Shown: positions 35,385 to 44,880, numbered from the stretch's first letter. The stretch: DNA of 64,000 bases from Streptomyces sp. ADI95-17 (GCF_003846175.1 NZ_ML123050.1:293379-357378), one strand, 5' to 3'. A program made the numbers and translations. The notes: a model not told the origin generated them from the sequence alone.

Positions 35385-36767
35385 CTACGGTGCTGCGGCC
35401 CAGTCGTCCTCGCCCTGTGCCTCTTGCCGGGGGTGTGTTCCGGGACTTGCTCCGCCCCGTGCCCCGCCGGGGTCATCGGCCTCGCACTCCACGTTGTCGG
35501 CCACGGTGGAGGCCGGGGTGTGCAGGATGCCGTCGAACGCGTCCACGACGGGGGTGTGCAAGAAGGTGCTCTGCAGCCTTATGCGGTCGGGACCAGGGGC
35601 GGAGTCGGCGGCCCACGTGCGCGCCTGGCGGAGGCCGGCGACGCTCAGCCCGAGACCGGCCGCGACAAAGGCGGCTTCGACGCTGCTCGGCTCGGGCGGC
35701 TGCAGCGCGGTGTGCTCGATGGTGAAGCCGAAGCGCGCCTGCTCGTCGCGGACCATCTCCGCAGTGTGTCCGCCGGAGCTGGTCAGCCCGAGGGCGAAAT
35801 AGTCGTTGCCGAGGGCGTTTTGCAGGTGTTGCCCCATCGGGAAGCCGGTGAGGTGGCCGTTGAAGGAAATCGGTGATCTTTGGATGTGGGCGTTGTGGGC
35901 CACCAGCACGATGCGGGTTCCGGGCTCGTTGCGCTTCAGGTGCCACAGGACGGACTCGGCCATGTAGACGTCCCGGGCCGAGGTGTCGGCGGTCAGCCCG
36001 TTCCCGGCAAACAGTCCGGCCATGGCGCGGAAGCCGTAGTCGGCCTGGCAGGCACCTTCGAGGCGGCGCAGGGCGATGTCGTAGCTGTGCCGGTCGCCGC
36101 GGGAGACGTAGAGCGGCTCGACGGCGCGGAATCGGATGAGTAGGCGCGTCAGGGTCGCGGTGAGGGCGTCCTGGTCGGCGGTGGGCAGGCGGGTCCACGC
36201 GGGCGCGGCGGCGGCTGCGGAGGTGCCTGCGAACGATCCGGCGATCCGCGTCGCCTCCTGGATGAGCGGGAGGGTGTCGGGGTCGATCCGGCGCAGATAG
36301 TCGGCGACGGGCGTCAGGGAGGGCAGTAGGGATCCACCGGCCGCCGGGATGTCGATGCCGGCGAAACGCACTGGCGGCGAGACGGCGTGGTTGTGCCGGC
36401 GGATCCAGCGCAGCGGCTCGTCAACGCCCACGGGGATTGCCTCGGCGAGGTGGTCCTTCAGATCGTCGTCCGCGCCTTCGCCCTGCCCCCAGGCGTCGAG
36501 GGGAAAGCCTTCGCTGAAGCCGTATTCGAAGGCCAGGACGGTGAAGCCGCAGCGTTCGATCAGGAACCGCACGATGCGCTGGCGCAGGCGGATGAACTCG
36601 TCGATGAAGTGGGAGTGCTCGCCGATCGCGACGACCCGCGCGTCGCCGACGAGGTCGCGCAGCGGCTCCAGGTCGTCCAGCGGCGCCTCGGGGTCGAGAT
36701 GGGTGAGCGGGACGGCATGGTCGCCGAGCCAGTCGGCGAACGGGGCGTGACGGGTCGCAACAGACAC
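35385..36767 (-). CDS. erythromycin esterase family protein
   Basis: A 460-aa protein of the erythromycin esterase-like family (PF05139). Motifs: VVAIGEHSHFIDEFIRLRQRIVRFLIE (about 45-71), with the H-E-H-type catalytic site region, AFEYGFSEGFPLDAWGQ, WIRRHNHA..RFAGIDIPA, and RIVLVAHNAHIQRSPISF near residue 285. Members hydrolyse macrolide lactones or other small esters; resistance activity cannot be assumed. The C-terminal 30 residues (ECEADDPGGARGGASPGTHP) look disordered. GTG 36767 has a weak ribosome site. Monocistronic. Confidence 0.87.
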   Translation of the reverse strand: MSVATRHAPFADWLGDHAVPLTHLDPEAPLDDLEPLRDLVGDARVVAIGEHSHFIDEFIRLRQRIVRFLIERCGFTVLAFEYGFSEGFPLDAWGQGEGADDDLKDHLAEAIPVGVDEPLRWIRRHNHAVSPPVRFAGIDIPAAGGSLLPSLTPVADYLRRIDPDTLPLIQEATRIAGSFAGTSAAAAAPAWTRLPTADQDALTATLTRLLIRFRAVEPLYVSRGDRHSYDIALRRLEGACQADYGFRAMAGLFAGNGLTADTSARDVYMAESVLWHLKRNEPGTRIVLVAHNAHIQRSPISFNGHLTGFPMGQHLQNALGNDYFALGLTSSGGHTAEMVRDEQARFGFTIEHTALQPPEPSSVEAAFVAAGLGLSVAGLRQARTWAADSAPGPDRIRLQSTFLHTPVVDAFDGILHTPASTVADNVECEADDPGGARGGASPGTHPRQEAQGEDDWAAAP

Positions 36768-36955
36768 GCGGACAACTCGATTCTCGTGCTGGAAGGTGAA
36801 TCACTTGATTGACGGAGTGGGAGTGAGGATCACCGCACGTAGGGGCACCACCGGAGTGCGGCGGCAGAGCGGTGCTCTCACTCTGCCGTACCGCGCTGCC
36901 GGCTGTCGGGTGCCGGACCACTCGGCAGCCCGGCACTCCCGCGTGTCGGCGAGGT

Positions 36956-37200
36956 TCAGATGTAGCTCCACGTCTGCACGGGGGCAGCCGCTTCGAGGTC
37001 GTCGACGCTGCCGGACATGATGCGGAACAGATGCGCCGCTTCCCCGACCGGCAGGATCCGCCCGTAGCGGTATCGCTCGGCCTGCCGGGCCTTGTACGTG
37101 AATCGCGGCAGCCTGACCACCTCCCCCGCGGGCAGGTGCGCGCCGAGGAGTCGGGTGACGCTGTCACCTGGCTCCTCGGCCTCATCCGTACGTCGTGGTC
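36956..37200 (-). pseudogene. FAD-dependent monooxygenase fragment
   Basis: Minus-strand codons from about 37200 read EEPGDSVTRLLGAHLPAGEV, VRLPRFTYKARQAERYRYGR and ILPVGEAAHLFRIMSG. This matches the region around the second FAD motif (GRxxLAGDAAHLFPP) of PHBH-type monooxygenases, with VGEAAH in place of AGDAAH. Both the N-terminal nucleotide-binding domain and everything after this motif are missing, so only about 80 residues of a roughly 500-residue protein remain. Confidence 0.6.
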
Positions 37201-37478
37201 GCTTGGACGAAAACCCCCTGGCCGCCGCTGATTCGTGGAAGCTCGGATGGGCGGTGAAGACGTTGTTGGTGGCTGCCGTGTCGTCGGCGTTCGGCGGCAC
37301 GACCGAGTTGATGATGTGCAGCACGTCTCCCCGGGAAAGGGTATCCGGAGCCCGGTGAGCCCCACTGATGAACGGTGTTCCTTCCCGACGCACCCAGCCT
37401 GAACGCAGCGGTCACCGGCGACAACGCCAGGTCCGATAATGCGAGTTAACCTCTCGCTTAACGCCGAGAAGATCGTGT

Positions 37479-37660
37479 GTGAGCTGCGCGACATCGAGGG
37501 AGCGCTGTATAGGCGCCGCCCTGTTCGAGCGCAACAACCTGGCCGTGACAATGGCGCCGAGCGGCAAGCCGCTCTTCACCGACCTGCTGCCGATGTGCCG
37601 CAGCCTGCACGAAGGCTCGGAGCGTGCCATCCGAACGGTCGGTGGAGAGACGAGGAGCGA
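37479..37660 (+). pseudogene. LysR-family regulator fragment
   Basis: The plus frame reads IGAALFERNNLAVTMAPSGK, then PLFTDLLPMCRSLHEGSERA. That is the end of a LysR helix-turn-helix domain and the start of the linker helix (usual G.PLFERx.R.V.LTpAG..L). No effector domain follows and no complete HTH precedes. It is probably the remains of the regulator of the dead monooxygenase next door. Confidence 0.6.
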
Positions 37661-38263
37661 GATCAGCCCGGCGTGCAGGTTACGAATCTCGATCCCCGCG
37701 CACCGGGTAGGGCCACTCCCCCGCTGCGCTTCCCACCTCCACCAGCAGACTGTCGCCAGCGGACCGTGGGCCGACTCGGAAGTCCGACCCGGCCCCTACG
37801 CCAGGCCGCGGGCGCCGACGTCCGGCCTCGACCAGATCCGTATTGATCATCTCGCTGAGACCCGCCACCGGAACAACCTGCAAAACCATCACGGACGGCC
37901 CGGCAACAACGTCTCTGACCAGCAAAGAAACGCAGCTGGTGCCATTGGACGCAGAAGCCGCACGCGACGCTTGTTCGGTGGCGGCATCGCCCTGTGATCA
38001 CCGCCGGTCATCGATGCTTCGGGCGGCCCCAGGAGATTTCCGTGGACGGTGGTGGCCGCGGTGGCTACGATCCGCGAATGATCACGGCGCTGGACGGTCT
38101 GACTGTGGACCTGGTACCCCACGCCCAGTCGGTCACACGTGAGGGTTGGACAGGCAAAGAGTCGGCGCGCCCACTGAGCCCATGGTCCCGTGGTGTCACT
38201 GCCGAGCACGTGAGCTGGTTCATGAACCTCAGCCCGTGGTCAGCCTGTGGTTGATCACGGGTT
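37661..38263. other. degraded intergenic sequence
   Basis: Short unrelated frames only. One plus stretch (about 37880-37960) reads DGPATTSLTSKETQLVPLDA and faintly recalls a LuxR helix start, and another from 38079 reads MITALDGLTVDLVPHAQSVT. Neither can be called. Confidence 0.4.
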
Positions 38264-38494
38264 TTGACGTTCTCCAGACAGCGCAGCGGCCATGGAGTGA
38301 TCACGTGCGCTGTCGAGCGCAACAACTGGTTCGATGACATCCGTGAGATGCGACGGGTCCTGGAGCCCACGGATTTCGCCGCGGCTGAGGCGAAACTTCG
38401 GGCACGGGTGGACGCGCGGGCCCGGACAACCGGGGAGGGCCCGTCGCCCCGGACCGAAATCCTCAGTAGCCAGGACCGGGAGCGGGCAGACTGA
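38264..38494 (+). CDS. short hypothetical protein or gene end
   Basis: A 76-codon frame whose last 60 residues (ERNNWFDDIREMRRVLEPTDFAAAEAKL and RARVDARARTTGEGP) have good codon bias and a helical look. The first 15 residues do not. It ends 5 nt before the APH(6)-like gene. It may be the surviving end of a larger gene or a small upstream ORF. No family is recognised. Confidence 0.35.
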   Translation: MTFSRQRSGHGVITCAVERNNWFDDIREMRRVLEPTDFAAAEAKLRARVDARARTTGEGPSPRTEILSSQDRERAD

Positions 38495-38499
38495 CCTGT

Positions 38500-39396
38500 A
38501 TGAAACGACTATCGGTGGATGTGGACAGCGTAACTACGCGGTTGGTTCGTCGATTCGGTCCGCAGATTGCCGAATGGTGCGCTGACACACCCAACCTGAT
38601 TGCACGGTTGGCGTCCCGTTGGGACCTTTCCCTCGGTGAATCCCTCCCGGATGGTGCTTCGTCGATCACGTTGCGGTGCAAATGGCCTGACGGCACGCCC
38701 GCGGTGCTGAAGCTCAGTCCCGATCGGGCGCTCTTGGTCGAACAGGTCGGAATGTTGGGGTGGTTCGCTGCCTCGGGCCGGGTGCCCGCTGTGCTGGCCG
38801 TCGACGAGGACGCGGGCGCGATGGTGTTGGAAGAGGTCGTGCCCGGAACGCCGGCGGAGGACATGCCAGCGGCTCCGCTCCCCGGGCAGTGGTCGGATCT
38901 TCTCGCCGCGTTGCACGGGGTCGCTCCGCCTCCGCGGCCGCCACGTGTGCTGCGTGGCCGGTGCGAGGAGGCCTTCGCTCGTGTCGGCAGGCGGCTGTCC
39001 GAACCCGCGATCAGTGCTCGTATCGATGTCACTGCGTGGAGCAGGGCCGGACAGCGGTGTGGGCAGCTGCTGGACACGGAAGCGACAACCGTGTTGCTCC
39101 ACGGTGACCTGCACCTGGGCAACGTGCTCGATGGTGGCGCGGAGCGCGGTCTGATGGCCATCGACCCGAAGGCATGTGTGGGTGATCCGTGCTTCGACGC
39201 CGTGGACTACGTCGTGGCCGGTGCCGGGCTGGAAGGCGTCGAGACCCGTTGTGCGCGCGTGGCAGCGGCGTGCGGGCTCGATGGCGACCGGCTCCACGCC
39301 TGGAGCCAGGTGATCGCCCCATTCGCGGCCATCGCCCATCTCGGGAACGGTGGTGAGGAGGCGGTGATCGATGAACTGCTCGCGTTGGCCCAGTGA
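38500..39396 (+). CDS. APH(6)/hydroxyurea-type phosphotransferase
   Basis: A 298-aa kinase of the streptomycin-6-phosphotransferase/hydroxyurea phosphotransferase family (PF04655). The catalytic loop LLHGDLHLGNVLDGG (about 204-218) and metal-binding AIDPKACVGDPCFDAVDYV (about 225-243) are both intact, as are KWPDGTPAVLKLSPD (nucleotide lysine) and VLEEVVPG. It may phosphorylate streptomycin-like aminocyclitols or hydroxyurea, but many family members have unknown substrates. ATG 38500 has no strong ribosome site, so translation may couple to the short frame ending at 38494. Confidence 0.85.
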   Translation: MKRLSVDVDSVTTRLVRRFGPQIAEWCADTPNLIARLASRWDLSLGESLPDGASSITLRCKWPDGTPAVLKLSPDRALLVEQVGMLGWFAASGRVPAVLAVDEDAGAMVLEEVVPGTPAEDMPAAPLPGQWSDLLAALHGVAPPPRPPRVLRGRCEEAFARVGRRLSEPAISARIDVTAWSRAGQRCGQLLDTEATTVLLHGDLHLGNVLDGGAERGLMAIDPKACVGDPCFDAVDYVVAGAGLEGVETRCARVAAACGLDGDRLHAWSQVIAPFAAIAHLGNGGEEAVIDELLALAQ

Positions 39397-40023
39397 GAAC
39401 ACCTGGCATTTCCCTCGTGCCCCGCGCTCTGCTCATCCCCCGAGGCACGGACGCGCCGGCCGGCATCCTGGTGCATAAGAAACGCGGCAGGGCCACACTC
39501 GCTCGGGGCATGGCTCACCGAACAGCGGAAGTGTGGCCGCGGAGTCCATGCAGAAGCCGCCGGAAGGCCAATCGCCGGGGTGTCGCAGGTCGATCAGGCC
39601 CCGCCGGGATGCGCCGGGGCCAGTGCACAGGCTCGATGCGTCAGTTGAAGGGGCCGTAAGGGGGACGATGCCCTCCGGGACCGGCCGTGTCTGCTGTGAA
39701 GACGCCGTCGGGGCGTCCTGCTTCTCGTCCCTTGCGGCGGTGCCGGATGTGAACGAGGTCGTCCGTCCGCTGCTCGAACGCCCGCTCTGGCGGAGCTCCT
39801 GGTGGGAGCCGCCCGGCGGGGGTCAGCCGGCGCGGGGTACCGGACACCGCACACCGCGGAACAGCCGTACCCCGGTCGCGGATCCGAGGCCGGAGTACCG
39901 GACCGGAAACTGCACGAGATGCGCAGCCCAACGGGCCATACGGACAACCAACCACAGTCATCGAGAGCGGGCTCAGACCGGTCCGGACTGGCATCACCCA
40001 CATCCGATGCGATGTACTTCTCC
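39397..40023. other. intergenic, nothing seen
   Basis: About 630 nt between the APH(6)-like and SRPBCC genes, which are convergent. No gene, repeat or strong hairpin was recognised. Confidence 0.45.
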
Positions 40024-40509
40024 TCATCCCCTCCGGAGGCCCTGTAGAGCGCCACCGGCGCTGATGCGCTGCTCGCGCACCGCGATCCGGGCCAGCTTCG
40101 TCAGCATCATGCCGTTGCGGATCGAGACGATGTAGTCCACAGGGAGCCCGTGCATCCGGATGCCCGGGCCTCGCAGCGGGTGCCAGTCGAGAACGCAGAG
40201 AGTGTTCTCGCCCCAGGGGATCAAGTTCATGGCGATGCGGGCTGCGCCGAAGGGATCTGCCTTCGCTTCCAGTTCCAGACGCCGTTCCGGCTCACAGATG
40301 CGTACGACACAGGTGTCGTCGAGAGCCAGCGGGCCGACGCCGACCCTGACTTGGAGGCGGGCGCCTACCTCGGGCCAGTGCGGGTCAGCGGCGGTGATCT
40401 GTTGCGTTCCCGAGACCCATTCCCTGTAGCGAGGCCCGTCGGACAACAAGCCCCAGACTGTGGACGGCGGGCTCAGGATCAACCGGAGATTCCGGGCCAC
40501 ATCAACCAC
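40024..40509 (-). CDS. SRPBCC-family protein
   Basis: A 161-aa single-domain protein with the START/Bet v1-like fold: VVDVARNLRLILSPPSTVWGLLSDGPRYREWV at the front, then LQVRVGVGPLALDDTCVV, PERRLELEAKADPFGAARIAMNLIPWGE and a long C-terminal helix MMLTKLARIAVREQ. It probably binds a hydrophobic ligand; no pathway context is visible. The proposed start is GTG 40509, behind AAGAGGGA. The 58 extra codons upstream in frame are low-quality. Confidence 0.75.
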   Translation of the reverse strand: MVDVARNLRLILSPPSTVWGLLSDGPRYREWVSGTQQITAADPHWPEVGARLQVRVGVGPLALDDTCVVRICEPERRLELEAKADPFGAARIAMNLIPWGENTLCVLDWHPLRGPGIRMHGLPVDYIVSIRNGMMLTKLARIAVREQRISAGGALQGLRRG

Positions 40510-41068
40510 ACTCCCTCTTTCCGCCGCTCCTGAAGACCAGCTCGCGCCGTGCGCCTCCAGCATCCCCGACAGTGGTAGGGCCCGGCACCCGCACGGCATC
40601 GTGCGCGACGGGTCAGCAAGGGGGATCACAGCCCCCGATCGGCGCCGCCTGTCCGACGGGCACCGAGTTGCGCGCTCCACCAATCGAGTGATCCGTGCGA
40701 GTGGGAGTCGGGCAGGGCCTCGCCAACCGCATCGGGGAGTGACGGTCCCACTCGGCCACCCGGCCGTTCCGGTGAGTGCGCGTTCGGTGGTTCAGCCCGA
40801 CGTGCCGGCAATCGTTTCGGTGGGCGCCCCGACTTCTGGCGCCCCCTCGGCAGAGCCGAGTGCCCCACCCGTGCGGTCGCGGTTCAAACGGGCCCGGCTC
40901 ATCGGCGCTGTCGTCGGAGTGCTGGCCCTCACCGTCGGAGTACGACTCCGGCATTCTGTCCATGGGGCGTGCGGCGCAGAAGCTGAAGTTCGTCCGCAAG
41001 CCCGGTACGTAGCGCGTACGTGCGGGGCAACACAGGTCGAGCCGCGCACCGTGCGCTCACGACAGGGA
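40510..41068. other. intergenic, no gene seen
   Basis: The stretch upstream of the SRPBCC gene. Only P/R-rich frames are visible, none recognisable. Confidence 0.45.
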
Positions 41069-41097
41069 GAGCCCCAGCCCGGCTCGGGCTGGGGCTC
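41069..41097 (-). terminator. hairpin terminator of the I36 gene
   Basis: A perfect 13-bp stem (41069-41081 with 41085-41097, GAGCCCCAGCCCG arm) and a 3-nt loop, about 80 nt beyond the stop codon of the I36 inhibitor gene on the minus strand. Confidence 0.8.
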
Positions 41098-41179
41098 GAA
41101 GGGCCCACCGGGAGCTCACCGGTGCGGGTTCCGGTTCAGCGGGCTCCGGTTCGGTGGACACCGTCGTCTTCGGGCGGTG

Positions 41180-41578
41180 TCAGCAGCCTCTGCCAATGCG
41201 AAGAGACATCATCTTGTCATTGAAGTGCGAGGCCATGGCCGCTTCGGACTTGCCCGGCCCGACCGTGAACATGCGCCCGACGTAATTGGAGTGCTCGTAG
41301 ACGCTGACCGTTTTACCAGTGCGGTTCCAGTACGAGGTCATACGGTCGTTCGTGTAGTCACCGACGTTGGGGGTCGACGAGGTGTAGTGCCGGAAGTCGC
41401 CCCGGTAGCTGGATTTCTCCCATACGCAGAAAGAGCCGTACGGGCACTGGTCGGAGTCGGCCACCGCCGGGCTCGCGGTCATGGAGGCAATGCCCGCGGT
41501 GAACGCCAGGGCGGCCGCGGCGCCCAACAGACGCGAGGAGACCACCGCTCGCGCCCGCCTCACGGGATGCGGCAGCAC
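41180..41578 (-). CDS. secreted peptidase inhibitor family I36 protein
   Basis: 132 aa. The signal peptide is RRARAVVSSRLLGAAAALAFTAGIASMTASPAVA, cleaved near residue 40. The mature part is a small crystallin-like domain with four cysteine/tryptophan landmarks: CPYGSFCVWEKSSYRGDFRHY, NDRMTSYWNRTGKTVSVYEHSNYVGRMFTV and the terminal MSLRIGRGC. This is the SmpI-type metalloprotease inhibitor family (I36), abundant in Streptomyces. It starts 3 nt after the LysR stop codon, so it may be co-transcribed with LysR. GTG 41578 or the internal GTG at codon 6 could be the start. Confidence 0.85.
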   Translation of the reverse strand: MLPHPVRRARAVVSSRLLGAAAALAFTAGIASMTASPAVADSDQCPYGSFCVWEKSSYRGDFRHYTSSTPNVGDYTNDRMTSYWNRTGKTVSVYEHSNYVGRMFTVGPGKSEAAMASHFNDKMMSLRIGRGC

Positions 41579-41581
41579 CGG

Positions 41582-42442
41582 TTACCGAAGCTCCTGGCGG
41601 TACGTGGCTGTCGCGATCTCGACGAAGGATCGGATCAACGGGTTGGTGTCACCTTCGTTCCACGCCGCCACCACTCGGCTCGGCGCCATGTCGATCAGCG
41701 GTACCACGGCCAGCTCCGTGGGCAGGTCGTGTCCGAAGGGGGCCAGTCCGACCGTGCCGTTCCACAACACGGCTTGCCGGCATTCTTGAACAGTGCGCAC
41801 CATTGGCCCCTCGCGCGGCCTGCCGCCGTTCCAGTACGACCGCCAGATGGGGTCGGTGTCCTGCGGGAACTGGAACCAGCGGCGGTCGCTCAGCTCGGCC
41901 AGTCGCAGCCGGTCGTGGCGGGCCAGCGGATCGTCGGTGCGCAGGACCACGCCTACTGGATCGGATCGCAGCGCACGCACCGTCAGGGCGGTCTCGTCGA
42001 ACGGCGCCCGGGTGAGGGCGACGTCGACGAGTCCGGCGCGCAGCCCGCATGTCGGGTCGGTCAGGTCGGTGTCGCGGATGCGGATGTCGATGCCGGGATG
42101 GTTCCGGCGGTAGGCGGCGGCCAGCCCGGACATTCCCGGGTCGGTTCCGTCGCCCAGGATGCCGACGGTGATGGTCGCGCCGCCGGCCGCCTCTCTGACG
42201 CGCACGCGGACGCGGTCGGCATGGTCGAGTAGGGCTCGCGCCTCGTCGAGCAGCACCGTGCCCACCGGCGTGAGCGTGACACCGGTGGGCGAGCGGGCGA
42301 AGAGCAGGGCGCCGATGTCGGCCTCCAACTGCTTGATCGCCCGGCTCAGCGGCGGCTGGCTCATGTGCAGTCGGGTGGCGGCCCGGCCGAAGTGGAGTTC
42401 CTCGGCGACCGCCACGAAGTAGCGCAGGATCCTTAGCTCCAC
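41582..42442 (-). CDS. LysR-family transcriptional regulator
   Basis: A 286-aa regulator. The helix-turn-helix (1-60) reads VELRILRYFVAVAEELHFGRAATRLHMSQPPLSRAIKQLEADIGALLFAR. The substrate-binding domain has ITVGILGDGTDPGMSGLAAAYRRNHPGIDIRI. It is divergent from a cupin gene 81 nt away and probably controls it. The start is GTG 42442. The 300 extra codons in the same frame upstream are antisense to the cupin gene. Confidence 0.9.
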   Translation of the reverse strand: MELRILRYFVAVAEELHFGRAATRLHMSQPPLSRAIKQLEADIGALLFARSPTGVTLTPVGTVLLDEARALLDHADRVRVRVREAAGGATITVGILGDGTDPGMSGLAAAYRRNHPGIDIRIRDTDLTDPTCGLRAGLVDVALTRAPFDETALTVRALRSDPVGVVLRTDDPLARHDRLRLAELSDRRWFQFPQDTDPIWRSYWNGGRPREGPMVRTVQECRQAVLWNGTVGLAPFGHDLPTELAVVPLIDMAPSRVVAAWNEGDTNPLIRSFVEIATATYRQELR

Positions 42443-42523
42443 GCTGCAACGATACCCACGAGGTATCGGCGCTGCGAGATGGGTCTTGGACACTGGAGGG
42501 GTTCCGGCGGTGCACTTGTGAAC

Positions 42524-43018
42524 ATGACCGAAGAAGCGAAGACCAGCGAGCCGCAGGCCGGCCCCGCCGTATCGGTGGTGGGTCCCGGCGACGGTGAGAC
42601 GATTGTTCTGGGCACCACGCGCATGCGCGTTCTGGAGGACGGCAGCCACACCGGGCACCGCCTCGCGATCGCCGAGTCCGTCCTCGCCCCGCACACCCAG
42701 GGACCGCCGCAGCACCGCCACGCCCAACACGACGAGGGCTTCTACATTCTCTCCGGCACCGTGCGGTTCACCGTCGGGGACGAGGACCACGACGCCGCCG
42801 CGGGCACGCTCGTGATGGTTCCGCCAGGCACCCCGCACACCTTCGCCAACCTGACCGACCAGCCCGCCGTCATGCTCAGCACCTTCACCCCCGACATGTA
42901 CGTGCAGTACTTCCGCGACCTCCAGGAGGTGTTCGCCGACGGCCGGCAGCTGACGCGGCAGGCCAACATCGATGCGATGAGCCGCTACGCGACCGAGCCC
43001 GCCACCGACCTCGCCTGA
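42524..43018 (+). CDS. cupin-domain protein
   Basis: A 164-aa single-domain cupin. Motif 1 is PPQHRHAQHDEGFYILSGTVRFTVG (two histidines and a glutamate for metal binding) and motif 2 is GTLVMVPPGTPHTFANLTD. It could be a small dioxygenase, isomerase or ligand-binding protein. It is divergent from LysR and upstream of a nitrilase, but with a strong hairpin in between, so the nitrilase is a separate unit. ATG 42524 is the best start, with a weak ribosome site. Confidence 0.87.
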   Translation: MTEEAKTSEPQAGPAVSVVGPGDGETIVLGTTRMRVLEDGSHTGHRLAIAESVLAPHTQGPPQHRHAQHDEGFYILSGTVRFTVGDEDHDAAAGTLVMVPPGTPHTFANLTDQPAVMLSTFTPDMYVQYFRDLQEVFADGRQLTRQANIDAMSRYATEPATDLA

Positions 43019-43090
43019 GACCGACGGAACGGAACGGCCCAGCCGTCCTTCTTCCGACCGGCGAGGCCGTGGCGCCGCCGCCTTGCCCGT

Positions 43091-43114
43091 CCGGCCCCTC
43101 TGACGAGGGGCCGG
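43091..43114 (+). terminator. hairpin terminator after the cupin gene
   Basis: A perfect 10-bp stem CCGGCCCCTC/GAGGGGCCGG with a TGAC loop, about 73 nt past the cupin stop codon. Confidence 0.75.
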
Positions 43115-43560
43115 GCCTGCTCCAGAGGCTTCCCCGGCAAGCGACGCAATCGACGGGCCCCGCGAACCGGTGGCCCACGAACGGGAACGATGAACACCAC
43201 CTGGACGACTCCGAGCCGCCCACCGCCTGGAACAAGAACCGGCCCAGCCCCGGCCAGTCCGCGCCGGCCGCACCCACCGGCCTGCCCCGAGCAGAACTGG
43301 CGGTTCGGCAAGAGAGCCGGACCACCGAACACATACTGCAACGGGGATTGCGGCGAAGTCCCGTACCAGCGGCAGCGAACGTGGCACACTGCGCGCGACC
43401 GGCCCCGTTCCGGCCGCGTCCACGCGGCCGGCGCGCCCCCGAAGAGCACGGTGGGGCCGGTGTGTCCGGGCGACGGGCTCGGACGCCGCTCTTCATCCGC
43501 TGGTCGCCGACGAGCCCGCACCATCGGGACCGTTGGTCCGCCGCTCTCAAGGAGGATCCC
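43115..43560. other. intergenic, nitrilase upstream region
   Basis: No gene is seen, only P/R-rich frames. The promoter of the nitrilase is expected here. Confidence 0.45.
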
Positions 43561-44580
43561 ATGCCCCCTCCCGCCGTCGGGAGACGAACGGTCGCGGCGG
43601 TCCACGCCGCACCAGTGTTCATGGACACCGAGGCCACGGTCGACAAGGCCGTCGCCCTCATCGAACAGGGCGGCCGGGAGGGCATCGACCTGCTGGTGTT
43701 CCCGGAGACCTTCGTGCCCGGCTACCCGTACTGGATCGAGGCGTACACCCCGCTGGACCAGCAGGCCGCCAACGCCGCCTACGCCGGGGCGTCCGTCGAG
43801 GTGCCGGGACCTCAGATCGCCCGGATCCAGTCGGCCTGCCGGCGGGCCGGCGCCGGGGCGGTCCTCGGCGTCAGCGAACGCCTCAAAGGTACCCGCACCT
43901 GCTTCAACAGCCAGGTCTTCATCGACCCCGACGGGGCTCTGCTCGGAGTGCACCGCAAGCTCCAGCCCACCTACGCGGAACGGATCGTATGGGCCCAGGG
44001 CGGCGGCGCCACGCTCCGGGTGTTCGACAGCTCGCTCGGCCGGATCGGCGGCCTGGCCTGCTGGGAGCACACCATGAACCTGGCCCGGCAGGCCCTGATC
44101 GCCCAGGGGCAGGAGATCCACGCGGCGGCCTGGCCCGGGCTGTCCACCATGGCCGGCTTCGAGACCGTCGCCGACGTACAGATCGACGCGATGATGAAGA
44201 CCCACGCTCTCACCGCCCAGGCTTTCGTGGTCTCCGCGGGCAACCCGGTCGACCAGACGTGTCTGCGCTGGATGGTGTCCGCCCTCGGCCCGCAGGAACA
44301 CATCACCGCCGGCGGCGGCTGGTCGGCGGTGATCCATCCCTTCACCCAGTATCTCGCAGGCCCGCACACCGGCCCCGAGGAGCGGCTCGTCACTGCCGCG
44401 ATCGACCTCGACGACCTCGACGCCGTGAAGGTCTGGGTCGACTCACGCGGCCATTACGCGCGACCGGAGATCCTCGGCCTGCGTGTCGATCACCGGCCGC
44501 TCTGGCACGACGAGGGTGAACGCCGGTGGCCCGTCTCCCCGGGCGACGACGGACCCGAGACCGCAGACGGGACGGACTGA
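43561..44580 (+). CDS. nitrilase
   Basis: A 339-aa carbon-nitrogen hydrolase of nitrilase branch 1. The catalytic triad is E49 (LLVFPETFVPGYPYWIE), K133 (GVHRKLQPTYAER) and C167 (GGLACWEHTMNLARQAL). The LACWEH signature and the second glutamate E140 in YAER mark true nitrilases, which turn R-CN into the carboxylic acid and ammonia without free amide. The substrate may be an aromatic or aliphatic nitrile. ATG 43561 follows an excellent AAGGAGG at 6 nt. Cytoplasmic, monocistronic or with the dead isochorismatase-like scrap just downstream. Confidence 0.93.
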   Translation: MPPPAVGRRTVAAVHAAPVFMDTEATVDKAVALIEQGGREGIDLLVFPETFVPGYPYWIEAYTPLDQQAANAAYAGASVEVPGPQIARIQSACRRAGAGAVLGVSERLKGTRTCFNSQVFIDPDGALLGVHRKLQPTYAERIVWAQGGGATLRVFDSSLGRIGGLACWEHTMNLARQALIAQGQEIHAAAWPGLSTMAGFETVADVQIDAMMKTHALTAQAFVVSAGNPVDQTCLRWMVSALGPQEHITAGGGWSAVIHPFTQYLAGPHTGPEERLVTAAIDLDDLDAVKVWVDSRGHYARPEILGLRVDHRPLWHDEGERRWPVSPGDDGPETADGTD

Positions 44581-44689
44581 ACCACGGGCGCGGGTACGGA
44601 CCGGTCACCGGTCGGACGGGCGGGGCACACTTTCGACGAGCCGGCACATGCGATCCCGCGGCCGGACGCGGGTCCGCCGGACCCGGTCG

Positions 44690-44840
44690 GCATCGGTCCG
44701 TACGGGAACGGCCCGACATCCAGGCGTTCGTGGTGGCCGACTCGGTGGCCGGCTCACCCGCCGAGGACCACGCGATGGCACTGCGCCGGGCGGCCGGCAA
44801 TCGCGCTGCCGTCTTCAGCGCCCGGTCCGCCTCTCAGGCG
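44690..44840 (+). pseudogene. isochorismatase-like C-terminal fragment
   Basis: The plus frame reads DIQAFVVADSVAGSPAEDHA, then MALRRAAGNRAAVFS. This resembles the last strand-helix-strand of cysteine hydrolases (..VVxDAVAxxSxEDHxxALxxAAxRxAxV). The catalytic D, K and C are in parts that are missing. It lies 110 nt after the nitrilase, so a nitrilase-amidase pair may once have existed here. The rest of 44581-44880 holds nothing recognisable. Confidence 0.35.
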
Positions 44841-44880
44841 GCCGGCCGCCAGGAGCCGGGGCGCCGTCCGAAGCGTGCGG

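Noticed and set aside
37843..38000. LuxR-like helix start (LTSKETQLVPL)
   Set aside because: Too short and without the remaining helices; chance similarity is likely.
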